A DNA stretch of 64,000 nucleotides from Euwallacea fornicatus (taxonomy: Eukaryota > Arthropoda > Insecta > Coleoptera > Curculionidae). The notes beneath the pieces are model-generated. The model worked only from the letters and a program-made list of their open reading frames with translations, did not search any database and had not been told where the DNA came from. Positions 37,401 to 50,812 of this stretch are shown one piece after another. The position numbers were made by a program, and so were the translations under genes. Every line of letters starts with the position of its first letter. Position 1 is the first letter of the stretch. Location: NCBI RefSeq assembly GCF_040115645.1, contig NC_089547.1, positions 2,790,001-2,854,000 on the forward strand. The letters run 5' to 3'.

Positions 37401-37604
37401 TCAGGCCAAAAAATCTTCAAAGAATTCTCCAACCTCAACTGAATCTTTTCCAATATGATTGACAGTGACAGTTACATTCTTTAATGGCTGTCTTACGTCA
37501 ATTATGTCTTGTTGATAAATTATAGTTAGTCTCGGAATTAAAAAGCTGGCAACGTCGCTGACTAGCCATTTACAGACAGTAACCATTTTCTCGTAAGTTT
37601 TCAT
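37401..37604 (-). CDS. Unidentified 67-codon ORF just upstream of COX6A
   Basis: A true ATG (37604) in a favourable context (gaaacATGa) opens an uninterrupted 67-codon frame ending FEDFLA and a stop at 37401-37403. The product is mixed alpha/beta-looking (VCKWLVSDVASFLIPRLTII, then QPLKNVTVTVNHIGKDSVEV), with no signal peptide and no clear membrane helix. I do not recognise the family. It shares the strand with COX6A, and 39 nt separate its stop from the COX6A ATG. It could be the first cistron of a dicistronic mRNA, a separate tiny gene, or a last exon. The balanced composition, unlike the AT-rich flanks, favours real coding. Confidence 0.5.
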   Translation of the reverse strand: MKTYEKMVTVCKWLVSDVASFLIPRLTIIYQQDIIDVRQPLKNVTVTVNHIGKDSVEVGEFFEDFLA

Positions 37605-38195
37605 GTTTCATTTGAAAGAATGTGAACGTCCATTAAAATTCTGGTGGAAATTATTAATTAATTCTAGCATTCTATTATACTAAATTTAACGGTCCTTTTT
37701 TATTAATTGTTCATATTCAGCCTCTTCATAATAATATAAAATGAAAAATGGGGATGGCTGCATCTACCTGAACCGTAAATTCTAAAATGAAGGCGCAATC
37801 GCAGCTCTAAGAGATATTCGCGATTGCGTAAATCATACTTTAACATTATCGTTTCCTAATCAATCCTAAATATAAAAATAAAATAATTTGTGGGGTAGTT
37901 TTTGTAGCAGTGCAAATATCGTGTGTACTGCAAAATTGTAAATACCGCTATTGTAGGAGGGGTATTTATTCTTCTACAGTTTATAAATAGTTTATGTTTA
38001 TTTTCGCATACACAAAGATGCCATCGTTTGTTTAAACAAAGGTCTATCCGCGAATAAACATGCCTGCTATAAACAATACTTCTCGTTCCTGGAATCTGCT
38101 GATTAGGGAAATCGTAAATAAGGAATAAACTTATATTTTAGTGCTTTTGCTTTTGTAGTTTTGCCAGGTACCTAAGGTACAGAATATTCCTCAAA
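37605..38195. other. Divergent promoter region between the COX6A unit and MKK4
   Basis: About 590 nt separate the - strand ORF start (37604) and the MKK4 ATG (38196). No TATA box at convincing spacing was seen. Both transcription units probably start here. Confidence 0.5.
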
Positions 38196-41100
38196 ATGGC
38201 AGATCAACACACTCCAGGTAAATATTTTAGATGTACTTGTTTTATCCTAATTTTCCTATTTGCAATATTATATCCATGGAACTGGAATATTTCTATATGC
38301 TTAATTTTTAAGAAAAAACAACTGAATGCAGTAGATAATTCATTAAAGCATCGTTGATTCTCAGAAAATAGACCAGTGACATTAGATTCTATCACGTTCT
38401 TATCCATGCTTTGATAAAAGAAAATCATTTTGAGTAAAGTGGCTTGGCCACTCACTACTTTTCAAAAGCAGGAGAGTTACAATTAAACATTAAATACAAC
38501 TATTTTTACACTCCTATAGGTCATTAACAATGATATTCTCAATAAGAATACAAGCCGAGCTCACTTTGTAATGTGGCTTGACAGTTTTGCATGCAGAAGC
38601 ATCAATTTAAGTCACACTTCGTCTTAAGCCAGAGGAATATAACATAACTTTTATGTTGTCATAGATATGTACTTACATTTCAGAATATTTCCATTTTCAT
38701 AAATAATTAACATATTTAATTTTTTAAATATTACATAATGGCATATTATGCCTGCTTTTCATTGCATTTTCTTGGCATTTTACCTTTGTTACTTTAGTTA
38801 CTTTGTGATAGTTATTTTGTTACAAATAAAATACCCAGTGGATAACCTTTATCACCTAATTTGGGAACTACCCCTTAATTTGCCTACTGTGTTGTATCAC
38901 AAAAATCTTTTAATGAGAGCTATGAAAGCACATTATCAGACTCTTTGGTACTAGCAGAATTTTATTTAATTTAGAATACGGTTTTTAAAACAAAAAAATC
39001 TGCCATAAATGTGTTATATTAGAAACTTTACATAAAGAAAAGGCAATAAAAGTACAGTTTAATATAAATATAATAATTTAATAAACATAAACATAAATCT
39101 GATGTATTTTAGGGAGAAAACCTGCTCTTATGAAAATCGATTTTCCCCAAGCAAACTCTTCAGCAAAACCTTTTGCAATTCGTCCACTTTGTCAACCTCC
39201 AGCAACAGAGAAGTCTGGATTACCTTCCTCTTCAGTCAGAACAAAAATGAGCCTGCCTATCACTAGCAAACCAAAGGATCCTGCCATTACTAGAACCCCG
39301 TAAGTAATTAATTTGGTTTTCTTGTTGTGATTTGAAGGGTTAAAGGAGGTGAATGACTGCAATATTGTAAATTACACGTTGAGCCTATAGTCAAAAACTG
39401 TTTATTGTCATATTATGTTTTTGCAGTACTCGGCAGGTTGATAGAAGCAAAACAAGGTAAAAAAGATTTTGTTGTTTGGAATTGTGTTCTTGGTGTGGTT
39501 TTTTTGCTCTGAAGATTCTGGATTGTGTTCAAAATTAATAGTTGCATTTTAAAAAGGTAAATCTAAAATAAAGTCTAAATAATTCATTAATAAGATTTAA
39601 AAATCAATGCCCTGATGATGCAGCATTTAGAGCTAGTAATCAATTTCTTGTAGCAAGGTTTTTTCATCAAAAAGGTCTTATATTTATCAAATTTCTCAGT
39701 TTTCTACCTTTATTCCCCTTTGCATGTATTTCTATATTGACTAATAATTGAACATTTTTGCACTACATTATTATAAACTTGTGGTTCCACTTTCACCTAA
39801 AGTATTATTTAAAAAAGTTCCATTTCTTCCAGAGAGGCCAAGTTAAAAATTTGTCACTCCATTAATTCAAGTGGAAAGTTACAGATTGGAGGAACTACTT
39901 ACGATTTTACATCGGATGATTTGCAGGATTTGGGTGAAATAGGTTAGTGTAATGTGGATTGTTTCAAAACTGTAGGTACCTAAATTTTTATTGAACAGGT
40001 CGAGGAGGTTTTGGCACTGTAAATAAGATGGTCCATCGTAAGTCTGTAACTACCATTGCAGTGAAACGAATTAGATCCACTGTAGATGAAAAAGAGCAGA
40101 AGCAACTTCTTATGGACTTGGATGTTGTAATGAAAAGCAATGAGTGTAATTATATTGTACAGTTTTATGGGGCGTTATTTAAAGAGGTGAACTATAAAGT
40201 TGCTAGTTGCTTTGTTCATATTCTACATTCTCTATCTTGTTCAGGGTGATTGTTGGATATGTATGGAACTAATGGACACATCCCTGGATAAGTTTTATAA
40301 ATTCATATATGAACGCCTTGATCTGCGAATACCCGAGCCGATTTTAGGTAAAATTGCTTTGGCAACTGTCAAAGCTTTAAATTATCTGAAGGAGGAACTG
40401 AAAATTATACACAGGGATGTTAAACCTAGCAATATTTTATTAGATAAGAACGGTGAGTATCCATTTAATAGTTGAGGAAATTTGTTTCAGGATTTTGTTT
40501 GTGATTGAGCTACAGGAAAACTTAATTTTCACTATTGTATCTACTAATTAATTTTAAAAAGTGTCATGTTAATTGCAGTTACTCATCTAATTTAGTTATT
40601 TTTTTGTAGGTAACATTAAGTTATGTGACTTTGGAATTTCTGGTCAACTTGTCGATTCTATAGCTAAAACTAAAGATGCTGGGTGCAGACCGTATATGGC
40701 GGTAGGTTACAATTATTTTCCAATAATTTTATGTGATTTTTCAAACGGAACTTAATACATTGATGGCCAATTTATTTTTACTATTTTTCCACTGATTTAA
40801 TCAGTGTAAAAAATTACTAGATTAATTTCCATTGGTTTAAATGAAAATATATAATTATATAAAATGAGATCATTCCGTGCATTAACTATATAGTTTTTAG
40901 AGATAATATACGTCATTGTCATTGTGTTACATTCCTCTGCCTATCGTCAAAATTTATCTGCATTCTTTTTGTGGTTAACATATAATATAGTGTTAATATT
41001 ATCCCTTACATATTTTTATTTGTTCAAAGTACGCGACGTTTAATATTTGCAGCTGCAAGATAGTGCGTTTTATGGCTTTTAAAGGAATCAGTGATAAAAT

Positions 41101-41688
41101 AAAGCATAAGATATTGTTATTAAATGTTGTGTTCGCTATATACTCTTGGCGTCAAATTTGTAAAAAGTTAATACTTTTCATTCTCATAGTACACGGGTAA
41201 GTGTTTTTTACATATCTCAAACTTTCATGTTTTTTATTACATTTTCACGTGTAGGCTGCTTTTCTATATAATAAACGTAGCAAATGCTCCATTTTTTTTA
41301 GCCGGAACGCATCGACCCTCAAACAGCAAAAGGTTACGACGTACGTAGCGACGTTTGGTCCTTAGGCATCACCCTAATGGAAGTGGCCACTGGTCATTTC
41401 CCATACAAGCGATGGTCCAGTGTCTTCGACCAATTGGCTGAAGTAGTCAATGGCGAACCCCCGCGACTGACCACCAACGGCAACGCGTTCACCGCTGAAT
41501 TTGTCAATTTTGTGAACACGTGCCTAATTAAACAGGAAACGTCAAGACCCAAGTATAACAAGCTATTACAAGATCCGTTCATATTAAGGGCGATTCAAGA
41601 AAGGGTCGATGTAGCCGCATATGTCACTGAGATAATGGACGAAATGGCCAATAATGGAATCAGCGCGTTTACTACTAATTTGCAGTAA
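38196..41688 (+). CDS. Mkk4: MAP kinase kinase 4 (MKK4/SEK1)
   Basis: Eight exons, 38196-38217, 39113-39299, 39427-39456, 39833-39942, 39999-40186, 40245-40452, 40610-40701 and 41302-41688, encode 407 residues. The N-terminus has a basic-hydrophobic docking site (GRKPALMKIDF). The kinase domain shows the glycine loop GRGGFG (117-122), AVK (Lys139), HRDVKPSN (catalytic Asp237), DFG (255-257) and the activation loop SIAKT, with phospho-acceptors Ser265 and Thr269. APE follows across the last junction (MAPE). The insect MKK4 signature VDEKEQKQLLMDLDVVMKS is clear. MKK4 is a dual-specificity cytoplasmic kinase that activates JNK, and p38 in some settings, downstream of MAP3Ks in stress and immune signalling. 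An AATAAA lies near 41817. Confidence 0.97.
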
Positions 41689-43985
41689 CGACGGTGTCCG
41701 GTTTTGTCGTTCGGAGTAGATGCATGTTTGTAAGTTTTGTTGTTGTTTATTTTTTTTTGTTTTTGTTTCATACTTTAAGATTTTTTGATTTCTTTAAACC
41801 GTTGAAATTGGCGCTGTAAATAAATCACTTAATAGATTTTGTTACGTGACACTTGTCCATATGCGGCTGTTTCAAGCGTATTGAAAATTCAAATAGTTTA
41901 CTGCAGTACAGTAAGTGTTGACTTTTTAGGGGTAACTGTTGTTGTATTGTTGATAATATCGTAAAACGCTGTGTGTTCGAGTCTGTTAGGTTAATGAGAA
42001 TCAGGGGACGTTTTATTCATGCAATTCCGCTTTTAGACGTCGATATAGGCGTTTTCCCTCAATGTAGCGAGCGAGCGAGGGAGAGGCTACATTAAAGATC
42101 TCAAAAACTGAAGATTTATGAACAAACTATTAAATTTCTAGTACTTTTCTTTTCCAATTACCAAATACATGGCGGAAGCTTCTTCTGTGTACTTAAAGTT
42201 CTTTCATTGCGACATTGTTAGCGGACAAAAGATATTGATAGGGAACTTTCTTGTTCCTCGTAATTACATCCTTGTTAAATGATCAACCCTTATGTATGTT
42301 TTAAATTTCAAAGCATCCCCTCTAAGAACATTAAATGTTGTAACTTTTTCTCCCTTTATCCCACACTGCAATTGTTCCTGTTTAAAAAATAGGTTAGTAC
42401 TAAAAGTTTCCACCGTGTATATTATTATTAAATTTTACCTATCGGACTAGAAAACGCCAATGTCTTATCTGTTAGACATTCAATAAGTAGACTCAGGTAC
42501 ATTACTGATTGCAGTTACCATCCTTAAGAGGCATTGTTATTAGTCAATTTCACTTATTAATATTATTGAAGCTATCCAGGTGAACTCAGTCCAGGAAAAT
42601 GAAATCAATTGAACAGTTAGAGTCTCTAGTTTCATTCTGGAAACTTTGAGGTACGGTATATTTTTGGTGAAAATTAAAATTGGTTTGCAATTAAGTACTC
42701 TTTAGTTTAATTGAATTCATTTCGTATATATCAACTTATAGTAGAAATGCTTTCCAATCCCGAACGTTTGTACTATCTATTTTATTTTAATGCCTTAGAT
42801 TCAAGGATATTGATTAATTAATTGACTAATAAGAATCCGGCTTGAATTATAATAATAATTATTATAATGGAAAGTAATTAATAATTTCTAAGATTGATTT
42901 TATGTGGTAACTGTCTTACTTTTTACTCAGCAATTTCCATAAATAGATACGCAGGTATAGTCTAGGAAATAAGGACTGATCATGACGTAACATATTGCAT
43001 CTCACTTGACGTCCATTTGAATGAATAGGTTATTAGAGACAAAAACCTGTGACGCCATAGTAAATATTTCCTAGATCTTTTAAAAAAGATGAAGCTCAGC
43101 TATCGTCATCATAATATGTAACACCAACTAAATAGTTTTTTTAAACCGTTTTTAATTATTGCCATTGTTGACTACGTGTTTTAGTACGTCATATTTGATT
43201 GTGATAGACTTGTATTTATTGACTTACTAATAGTTCTTAGGCTGTATAGATGTAAACTTTTAGATTATGTATATTTTGTAGGATATCATAAAAGGAAATT
43301 GACTCTGAGGTGTAAATACTCGAGCTAGCACTTGCGGGTTCTCGGTTTTATTAGTTTAATATTATGAAATTATTTAATTTTCGTTGGTGCTGAAGTTAGT
43401 TCTTGTAATTTCAAGTTTAAATTTTCCCCAAGTATACTATAGGGATATATCGGTGATTTATAGTCACAACGTTGCAATAAATATTTGTGTAATATGATGT
43501 AGTCCCATAGTGAGGTTTGTTTACGGTACTTTGAAGTTATTGTAAAGCGGGTCTTTATAAAACAATTATTTGATTTTATCACTTTAAAACTGTACAATAT
43601 TCCAGTAATATACGGTTTTATTACACGGTTTCCCCTGTTTTCGGTTCTTGTAGCTTTTACACGGATACTCATGTGAATCCTATGGAGGAATGTGGATACT
43701 GATATTTGAGTTTTCCAAATTAATTTTATCAATTTAAATTTTGGATCATGGCCTTGTTTTTGAATTTACAGAAACTAAAAGCACTTGTTCGAAAAGACTA
43801 TTTTATTTATTATTTACATTTACGTAATTACATATTTTAATTAGTTATTATAACACATTATGCAACATTAATGATTTTTAGAACACATTAAATTTCCATC
43901 TAAAGCTACAATAACAAAAAGTTTTACTATAGGTAGCACGAGCCTTGATTCAAATTTGATACAACAAAATGGAAATTTCAAATTT
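41689..43985. other. Convergent region after MKK4
   Basis: The first 130 nt hold the MKK4 3' UTR with AATAAA near 41817. On the - strand, AATAAA near 43801 fits the spaetzle-like gene's 3' end. The remainder is AT-rich with no recognisable exon. A near-perfect AT palindrome (ATAATAATAATTATTATAAT-like) sits near 42845-42870, and a GCGAGCGAGCGAG run lies at about 42068-42080. Confidence 0.5.
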
Positions 43986-46041
43986 CTAGCCATATTTATC
44001 TCCCTCTCGGTTAGGGTCATCTTCATCGGAATAAGACATTTGAAATCTGGGACTTCGAGAAGTGACCCTAAATTCGGGGGGCATATCGTAGCATTTGCAT
44101 ACACAACACGAAGGGAACTTGAACCAATCTGAGAAAATGCCCCTGCATTCATTGTTTGGATCATAAGCCAGTAATCTGCAAAAATATATTATAAAGAAAA
44201 TTGTAGAGAAAGTTAAGGATAGAATTTTCGATGCTTTGATAACTTTAAGTGCAAGCTTGATGTTAGGGTTAACAACACTAGGAATAGTAATGATTTGGCT
44301 TAAACAGCCTATGCAATTTTTTCGCATAAATAAGATAGACTTACCGATGGAGTCTGTATTGTTGTTCACACCTGCACCCATCTCTGCAGTACATCTGCTT
44401 ATGCTCATATGAACATTTCTCCCAATGAACGTACTGCTCGAAAGGGTACATGTTCAAAAGGGCTAGAACCTCCCCTCTGGTGTTATTAGCCCAGAAGGGC
44501 GCCACCACTTCTTCCTTTACCGGACAGGCGTTACTGTAACGCAAGAAGAAAATGAAGAAACGTGTTGACTTCATTATTAGTAACGGATTTTAATAGGACG
44601 GTGCACACAAACTTTCACTTCACACGTTCTTCTGGCCTATTAGCAAAATGCATATACATGTAGAAAGTTGTTTACCAGTTAGTAACAATTCGCAAAGTTT
44701 CTTATATTACTTACAATCCCTTCATTTTGTTGAAATTAACAGGCTTTTTCTTCACAGTTTCATGCTCCATGTCCTGGAATAACATTGCAGGGGTATTTCC
44801 CGTTTCTGTATGCTTCAAATCTCCTTCAGCATCAGCGAAAACTTCACTATTTTCACTGAATTCTGCAGTATGGTCATTATAACCATCTTGAGGCTGTCTT
44901 TCCATTGCTTTATCGTTATTTCCCCCTAACTTATCTGCACCCGGAGTTTGAGTGGTTTTGAATGTCGTTGCAGTAATTTTTTTTAAATTCCATTCGGTAG
45001 GACGCTCTGTAGTGGTGTCTGTAGTGGAATGTTCTAAAGAATCTTCTAAAACTCCTCATGTAATTCGACTTTCGGATTTTAAAATTAAATACCTACCTGT
45101 GGTGGTTGTGGATCCAGATGTGGTAATCAAAGTGGACTCCTCAGTATAGTCCAAATAAGCAGAAGCTTCAGTAGTTAGTTTAGTAGTAGAGCTCCACCTC
45201 AAAGTTCCGTGTTCGTTGCCCCCTATTTCATTATTCTCCTCTTTGGCTGTGGTGGTGTCTTTTCTTATTGTTGTTGGAATCAGCTTGGTTATGTTGCGAA
45301 TTGATGCAGGTTTTTGAGCGGTTGTGGGACTCAATTCTGTAGTCGTAGTTTTTTGAGTAGTGTACTGATTTCGATTGCTAACAGGTCTGCAAAGAAGGGC
45401 ATTATAATGGGTGGGTGAATTAACTAGGTTCTCACCGGAAATGAGCTGCAGCTTTTAGCTCTGCTAGTTTGATTGCTATGGCAGCTTCCTGCTCTGAGAT
45501 AACGAATTTCGTATTTAACACATCTTCATTTGTTAAATCGTCCCTCAAATAACGCGCTTCTTCATCGTAAGAAGTGTCGAAGTCATCAAAATCCAATTCT
45601 TGATCTAATTCGTTCTCCACATCTTGATTTTGATGTCGTCTTGCAAACCTGATTTTTTTTAAGGCTTTATATGAAAAAAAGCCTTAAACTCAAATCGCTA
45701 ATATACCTTACGGGAGTAGGTCTCCAATGCCCATACCCCCCTCTCTCCCTCTCCCTCTTTTCCCAAGTTTCTTCAAAGTCTTCCAGTTCATCCAATTCAG
45801 CTTTAAGAACATGTCCATGTCTTTGATCCCCGTACATTCGGCGCATCAACCCTTGATTGTCCTTAACGAACCGTTTGACTGCTTTCCAAGGGTACAAATT
45901 GCCGGCGTGTGCGCAGTACCCCACGCGCACCAAGTCACATGGGGGTTGATAATTGCGCCCTGCTCGGTAAGGGCGTCCGCAAGACGCCCGATCTCCCCCT
46001 CCTGCATCGTAACCTGTGCCCAAAATGGTACAGGCGTAAAG
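43986..46041 (-). CDS. Spaetzle-family neurotrophin (spz3/spz4-like), 5' exon missing
   Basis: Six in-phase exons, 46041-45707, 45648-45436, 45386-45097, 45054-44715, 44533-44345 and 44175-43986, encode at least 518 residues. The first visible exon carries a Cys-containing pro-region with SCGRPYRAGRNYQPPCDL and YPWKAVKRFVKDNQGLMRRM, a segment shared by spaetzle paralogues. A long acidic and then Thr/Ser-rich linker follows. The C-terminus is a cystine-knot domain: WANNTRGEVLALLNMYPFEQ, CSYEHKQMYCRDGCRCEQQY and FSDWFKFPSCCVCKCY. Spaetzle proteins are secreted, proteolytically activated Toll-receptor ligands or neurotrophins. I cannot decide between spz3 and spz4 from memory. The signal-peptide exon should lie to the right of 46041 (phase 0 junction) but was not found. 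AATAAA on the - strand lies near 43801. Confidence 0.88.
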
Positions 46042-49000
46042 CTGAAAGCAAGTGAAAGACGACTCAAAATTAAAGTAGATAATAAACAAGATAATATTTA
46101 TGATTTGATGAGACAAAATCTATTAGTATTGCTTGGGCAAGTTTTTTGTGGCTAGATCGAGTTGTTTAAGGTGAATTTATCATGTTTCGTTTTTTTAACC
46201 CGGAAAAGTGTTGTTCATGTGCAATTAAAAAAAATTTAATGTAATGTTACGAGTTAATTGTTTCATCACCATTTTGTCCAGATATTTTATATCGATTTCA
46301 GATTAGTTTTTATCGTCATAAGCAAAATTCAGTTTTAAATTATTAATAATTATCAGAGAAAGTTTTATAGCTCTGGTAACAACACCACTTTCCTCTAAGA
46401 CACTTCAAGGAACACTATAAAACAAAGGAAGCAGTTGGTTGGCTGGCAGTGTTATCAGTAGTAGTTTTTACCGCAATCAGTTCAGGAATTCAAAACTCTT
46501 AGATCAATTTTAGTTATCATAATCAATAATTAACAGTTGCATGAAAATTTTACTGAAAATATGTTGCCTGAAAAATATCCTTATAAACCATTTTTGATTA
46601 TTTTAGCTCATAAATCTGCATATATTATGCAAATCTTGCAGAAGGAATTATGCAGATGTTGATTTGGAGCTGTGAAAGAGCTTTCACCTGAAAATTTATT
46701 CCTTTAATTCTGACTGTGGGAAGAAAAGCTCATTTTGGGACACGCCCATGTAATTGCTGCCTTCCATGCATCTTTCAAAGATGGTGCCGCCCCAGGAACT
46801 TTTGATTCACCGTTACTCAAACCATTTTACTCTACCGAGGATTCTTTAATTTACCGGCGAAGCGAAAACAATATTGAACAAATCGATTGCAGTCTCTAAA
46901 TGAAGGAGATACTGTGTCCCACTTTTAAGTATTTATTAGAGAATGTGGCAAATTGAGACTTTCCTGCATTAAAGAATTTTTGTTTGTTGCGCAATTTTTG
47001 TTGCAGTCTGCAAAATAAGTTTGTCCTGAAAAGTAAAACTGACTACCACATAGTGATAGAAACCTGTTTGATGGGTACTTGAAGCACCTGTTTCTGTGCC
47101 ATTGAAATCATCGCATCGAAAATGGTGATCAAATAAATATCTAAGTATGTTAGTGGGTTATTAATGGTTTGTATGCAGGCACTGTACTGTTGCTTTCACG
47201 AAAAATAATCAGTTCTTCAAAAAAACTGATTTTCTTACTAGTTTTTATTGTTGTATTTTAATTCATAGCAAAGGACCATTATTGTGTCTATGGCAAGTAA
47301 AGATTAGGTACACCTCGATTCAGCTCGGAAAATAAACAATGGAACTTTCCCTCAATAAACTTGCCAATTATGGCTGTCTAAAGCCGCTAAAGTAATCAAA
47401 CTGTTAAATCTAGCCATTGTCTCATAAATGGCCACGCACACCTGAACAAAGCAAACCGAATTAATAATTCTTATTCTAATTCCCGTTATAGATGCTTTAT
47501 AAAATACTTGCGTAGTTTTGTTCCACTTTCAAACGCACATTACTTTCGATTTTCAGAAAATTACTACACAAAATTGTTTTTTTTAATTAGACTTCGAAGT
47601 TTGTTAAAAACACATTTTATAATTTGATCTATTTTTAATTAAACAAATAAACAAGTTATTAACATGGTAACAATGCTTTTGCCATATTTTTAGACCCAAA
47701 TTTTCATATTTCCTTTTTTGTTAGGCCATTTCTTGACTCAATGGTGAATGCACTGTTAACGAGTTTTTTCTTCACATTTTATCATCACAATTATAATTTA
47801 GAAATTCTTTGTTTTTAAATAAAAATTTAATATTTAAGAACAACCAAGTCGAATTTAACTTCTACATAAAACTCCCTAGAGAATCTAATGCCATAAAAAT
47901 CGAAATTGAAACATTTCATTATATCCTCTAGAAACTCCCTTTTATCACTTCAAAAATGCAAATCAACCGCCTTTCTCTTTTCCGTTCTATCACTTTCATT
48001 TGCTTGATGAATTACAATGGAATTTTCCTCCCAGTACAATCTAGCCACCCATTAGTAAAACGCTCGTTGCTTTAGCACCTAGTTGATCAAGCCATGACTA
48101 AAGAAATTTATTCATTGTCCTTGATTCATAAATTATATCACTCGCAATTCTTCAACACTACTTTTATACATTACAGGAGTTCAGCAAGCATGAAGCAAGA
48201 AATGGTAGAACAGACACAAGACATTTTTAAGAGCCGGTTTTGAGTTTTAAGAAGGCATTAGAATATCTGTTTCACTGTAGAAAATTTTCCTTTATTAGTG
48301 CACTAAAGTACTTTTTAATAAAGTGTAAATGTAAGACCTTAAACTTAACCTTAGTGAGGTCTAAAAGTTCTTTTTTTTAACCACTTACGTGTATTTGCAC
48401 ATCTAAATAAGGAAAGCAAATGTAAGATTTTTAAAGTAATCTTCTCATATTGTTGGTGCCCAACGAGCCTTAATAATAAATTCCTCTTCTATTTAGAATT
48501 CCAAATATTTGCCCAACCTACAAACCTACATCGGCTGCTATAAGTATACTGATTTAGTGGTTAATTGCTAATTAGCAGAACACCTCGGAAGATTTATTGA
48601 GTGTTGCTAATTTCTTCGTTGTGCAACATTATGGTTGGCTGCAGATTTTTGTGTTTCTGGGATGTAGTTGAGTGTTTCTGTAATGGTCCAGAAGGGAAAA
48701 AATGTTGAAAAACTGGGAATTGTGATATTTATTACTTTGATGTGAAAAAAATCGACGGATATGTGACAAAATGGTGAATGTACACCTTCAGATTAGTTCG
48801 GTTTTGTTATGGTACTGTTAATTAACATACAACTAGTGCTATCTCTTGTGATTTGCAGTGGCAACGAGATAGTTTAAATTTGCAGCTGAAAATTCTATCA
48901 TATATAACCCCTTTGCAATATAACTGAGTATTTATAGTTGCACTGTTCAATAAATTTTTGAGAGAGCCGATTATACAATAGTGGTACAAGAGCTTTCATT

Positions 49001-50812
49001 ACTTTTCGAGTTAAAATTTTATTTTCTTTTTCGAATTAGTCGCATATAAATAATCCTTTCTGTGCATTCCGTAATTTATAATTTCAGCTGTCAATGATCA
49101 AGATTATTGGGGAAGTTGAATATTGCCATCTGGTACCCTCCCACCTCTCCTTTCATTTTAAGATAATTTATTTGCTCTTAAATGATGTTAAACACATTGA
49201 CGTATCATTTACTTTTGAGCTTTATTAAGTTTGTCAAAATTTTATACGTTACGCGCTTATGCAAATTTTTAAATTTTTAATCACTACTTAGTTATTACCT
49301 CCAGCGTGTTTACCCTATTGCTGTGTTATTAAATGTTAATAATTTGAGTTGTAAATTGTCAAGTTTTTTGCCGAACTTCAATGATTCCAGCGACTTTCAA
49401 GACAGTGGCTTATCATGTGTTTCTTCACTTATAATAAATTTATTTTATTTTTCAATTCGATTGTTTCTAATAACTTTCCATCTTGCACCTCTGTGTTTCA
49501 ATCGAACTAGAGCTACAAATCGTAATATTTGAAGGGGATTTTGTAGCAGTGACGTGCTATGTATTTTTTCTAGAGCTACTTATTATTGTCAGTGTGGTCA
49601 TCCGCATTATGCGCTTATGAACAATCACAATTTCAGCTTATTTATAGAAAAAATCTAATAATTTCAGTGACCCAGAACGCAGTGGTGAACTACGCGCTTT
49701 TTCGGTTGTAACAGGTATTAAAGCAAACTTTTCTAGGGCAAAAAGGAGTTATTATTTTCCATTTGGTGACTACGAAATTCTACCTACGCCTCAGAATATT
49801 GACAATTTTAGATCGAAATTAATCGATTCTTTGGGTATTTTAATATTGTTAAAAATTGCACAAAACAGTGGCGTGGCATGTGTTTCTTTACTTTTAAGAA
49901 ATAGCAAAAATCTATCAAAGCCGTGTTTTTAGGTGGTGTTCCAATTATCCTCTTCTAATGCGCTTTGTACACGTATTTATTGGTCGAAATATGAAAATTG
50001 TGATGCGCATTCCAATGGAAGTTTTAACACTGTGGCGTGTCTTGATTTTTTTCCAGTAAAGCATATTTTAACAGATTTTACTCTGAAAGCTGCTGATTCT
50101 TTCCGAATTGCTCGTTGTGCTCTGATAGCGATATTTTGAGGTGCAAATTGTAGGCGTTACAGGGAATTTTTAGTGCTTTCAAGACATGTGCGCCGACGTG
50201 TTGTAAATTGTTTTTTTTTTACTGGAAGAAGTATTTTCTGCTGTTCGTTTGCGAAAGCAAATTTCAAGTTAGCCACGCAGCAGGAAACTAATGCCAGGCC
50301 AAAAATCCAGGAAAATTGCTTTTATCTCGGTTATTGTACGCAGAAACCGTGAATCGAGGTCTTATACCCTTAGTCCACTAATGTCCAACTCGTTTCCTCC
50401 AAAGATTCTTCTCAAAGGGTCGCGAACGTCGAAATATAAAAAAATCATAAATAATTTGATCACATTTGCGAGCTTCAATCGAGGCATGACGAAAAAATAA
50501 GGAAAAGTTGCGGAGCAGAAAATGCGGAAGCAGAAAAGGTACAAACGGCAATGATCCTACTTAGCTCATTACCCAAGATCTGGAGAATGGGCGAGACTGA
50601 GAATACCCAATGAGCATGCTTAAAATCATCGAACTGACGTGAATAATTCGCAAAACTTCATCAAAAAATACTCACAAGCAAAATAAAACAACTTATCATT
50701 GTGCATATCTCACATACACCAGCTCCGAGAAAACCGAATCACTATCTCCCACTGGCACTAATCAATCCACTATACCGATAAATCTTTAAAAAATCAATTA
50801 TTTGTTGAATAG
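46042..50812. other. Long non-coding stretch upstream of the spaetzle-like gene
   Basis: This must contain the first exon and promoter of the spaetzle-like gene, but no signal-peptide exon could be picked out. Several diverged copies of a CAGTGGCGT-led repeat occur at about 49400-50050 and are listed separately. The 15-mer TTGGGACACGCCCAT (46735-46749) is shared with 17731-17745. The ORFs seen here are short, unsupported and without family features. Confidence 0.45.
49395..50060. repeat. Diverged copies of a CAGTGGCGT-led repeat
   Basis: The two best copies are cAGTGGCTTATCATGTGTTT near 49404 and CAGTGGCGTGGCATGTGTTT near 49867, both followed by CTT(C/T)ACTT. Weaker copies lie near 49545, 49677 and 50030. 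Related words occur at 51523 (+), 53288 and 53468 (inverted). CAGTGGCGT is the terminus of many hAT-type MITEs, so these may be old MITE remnants. That assignment is inference. Confidence 0.4.

Noticed and set aside
41200..41207. Seven-nt mini-exon candidate (after tctcatag, before gtaagtg) in MKK4 intron 7
   Set aside because: Seven nt would shift the frame, and the flanking exons already join in phase to give the conserved MAPE.
45727..46155. 142-codon + strand ORF
   Set aside because: It is a shadow of the first visible exon of the spaetzle-like gene, which carries the conserved cysteines on the - strand.
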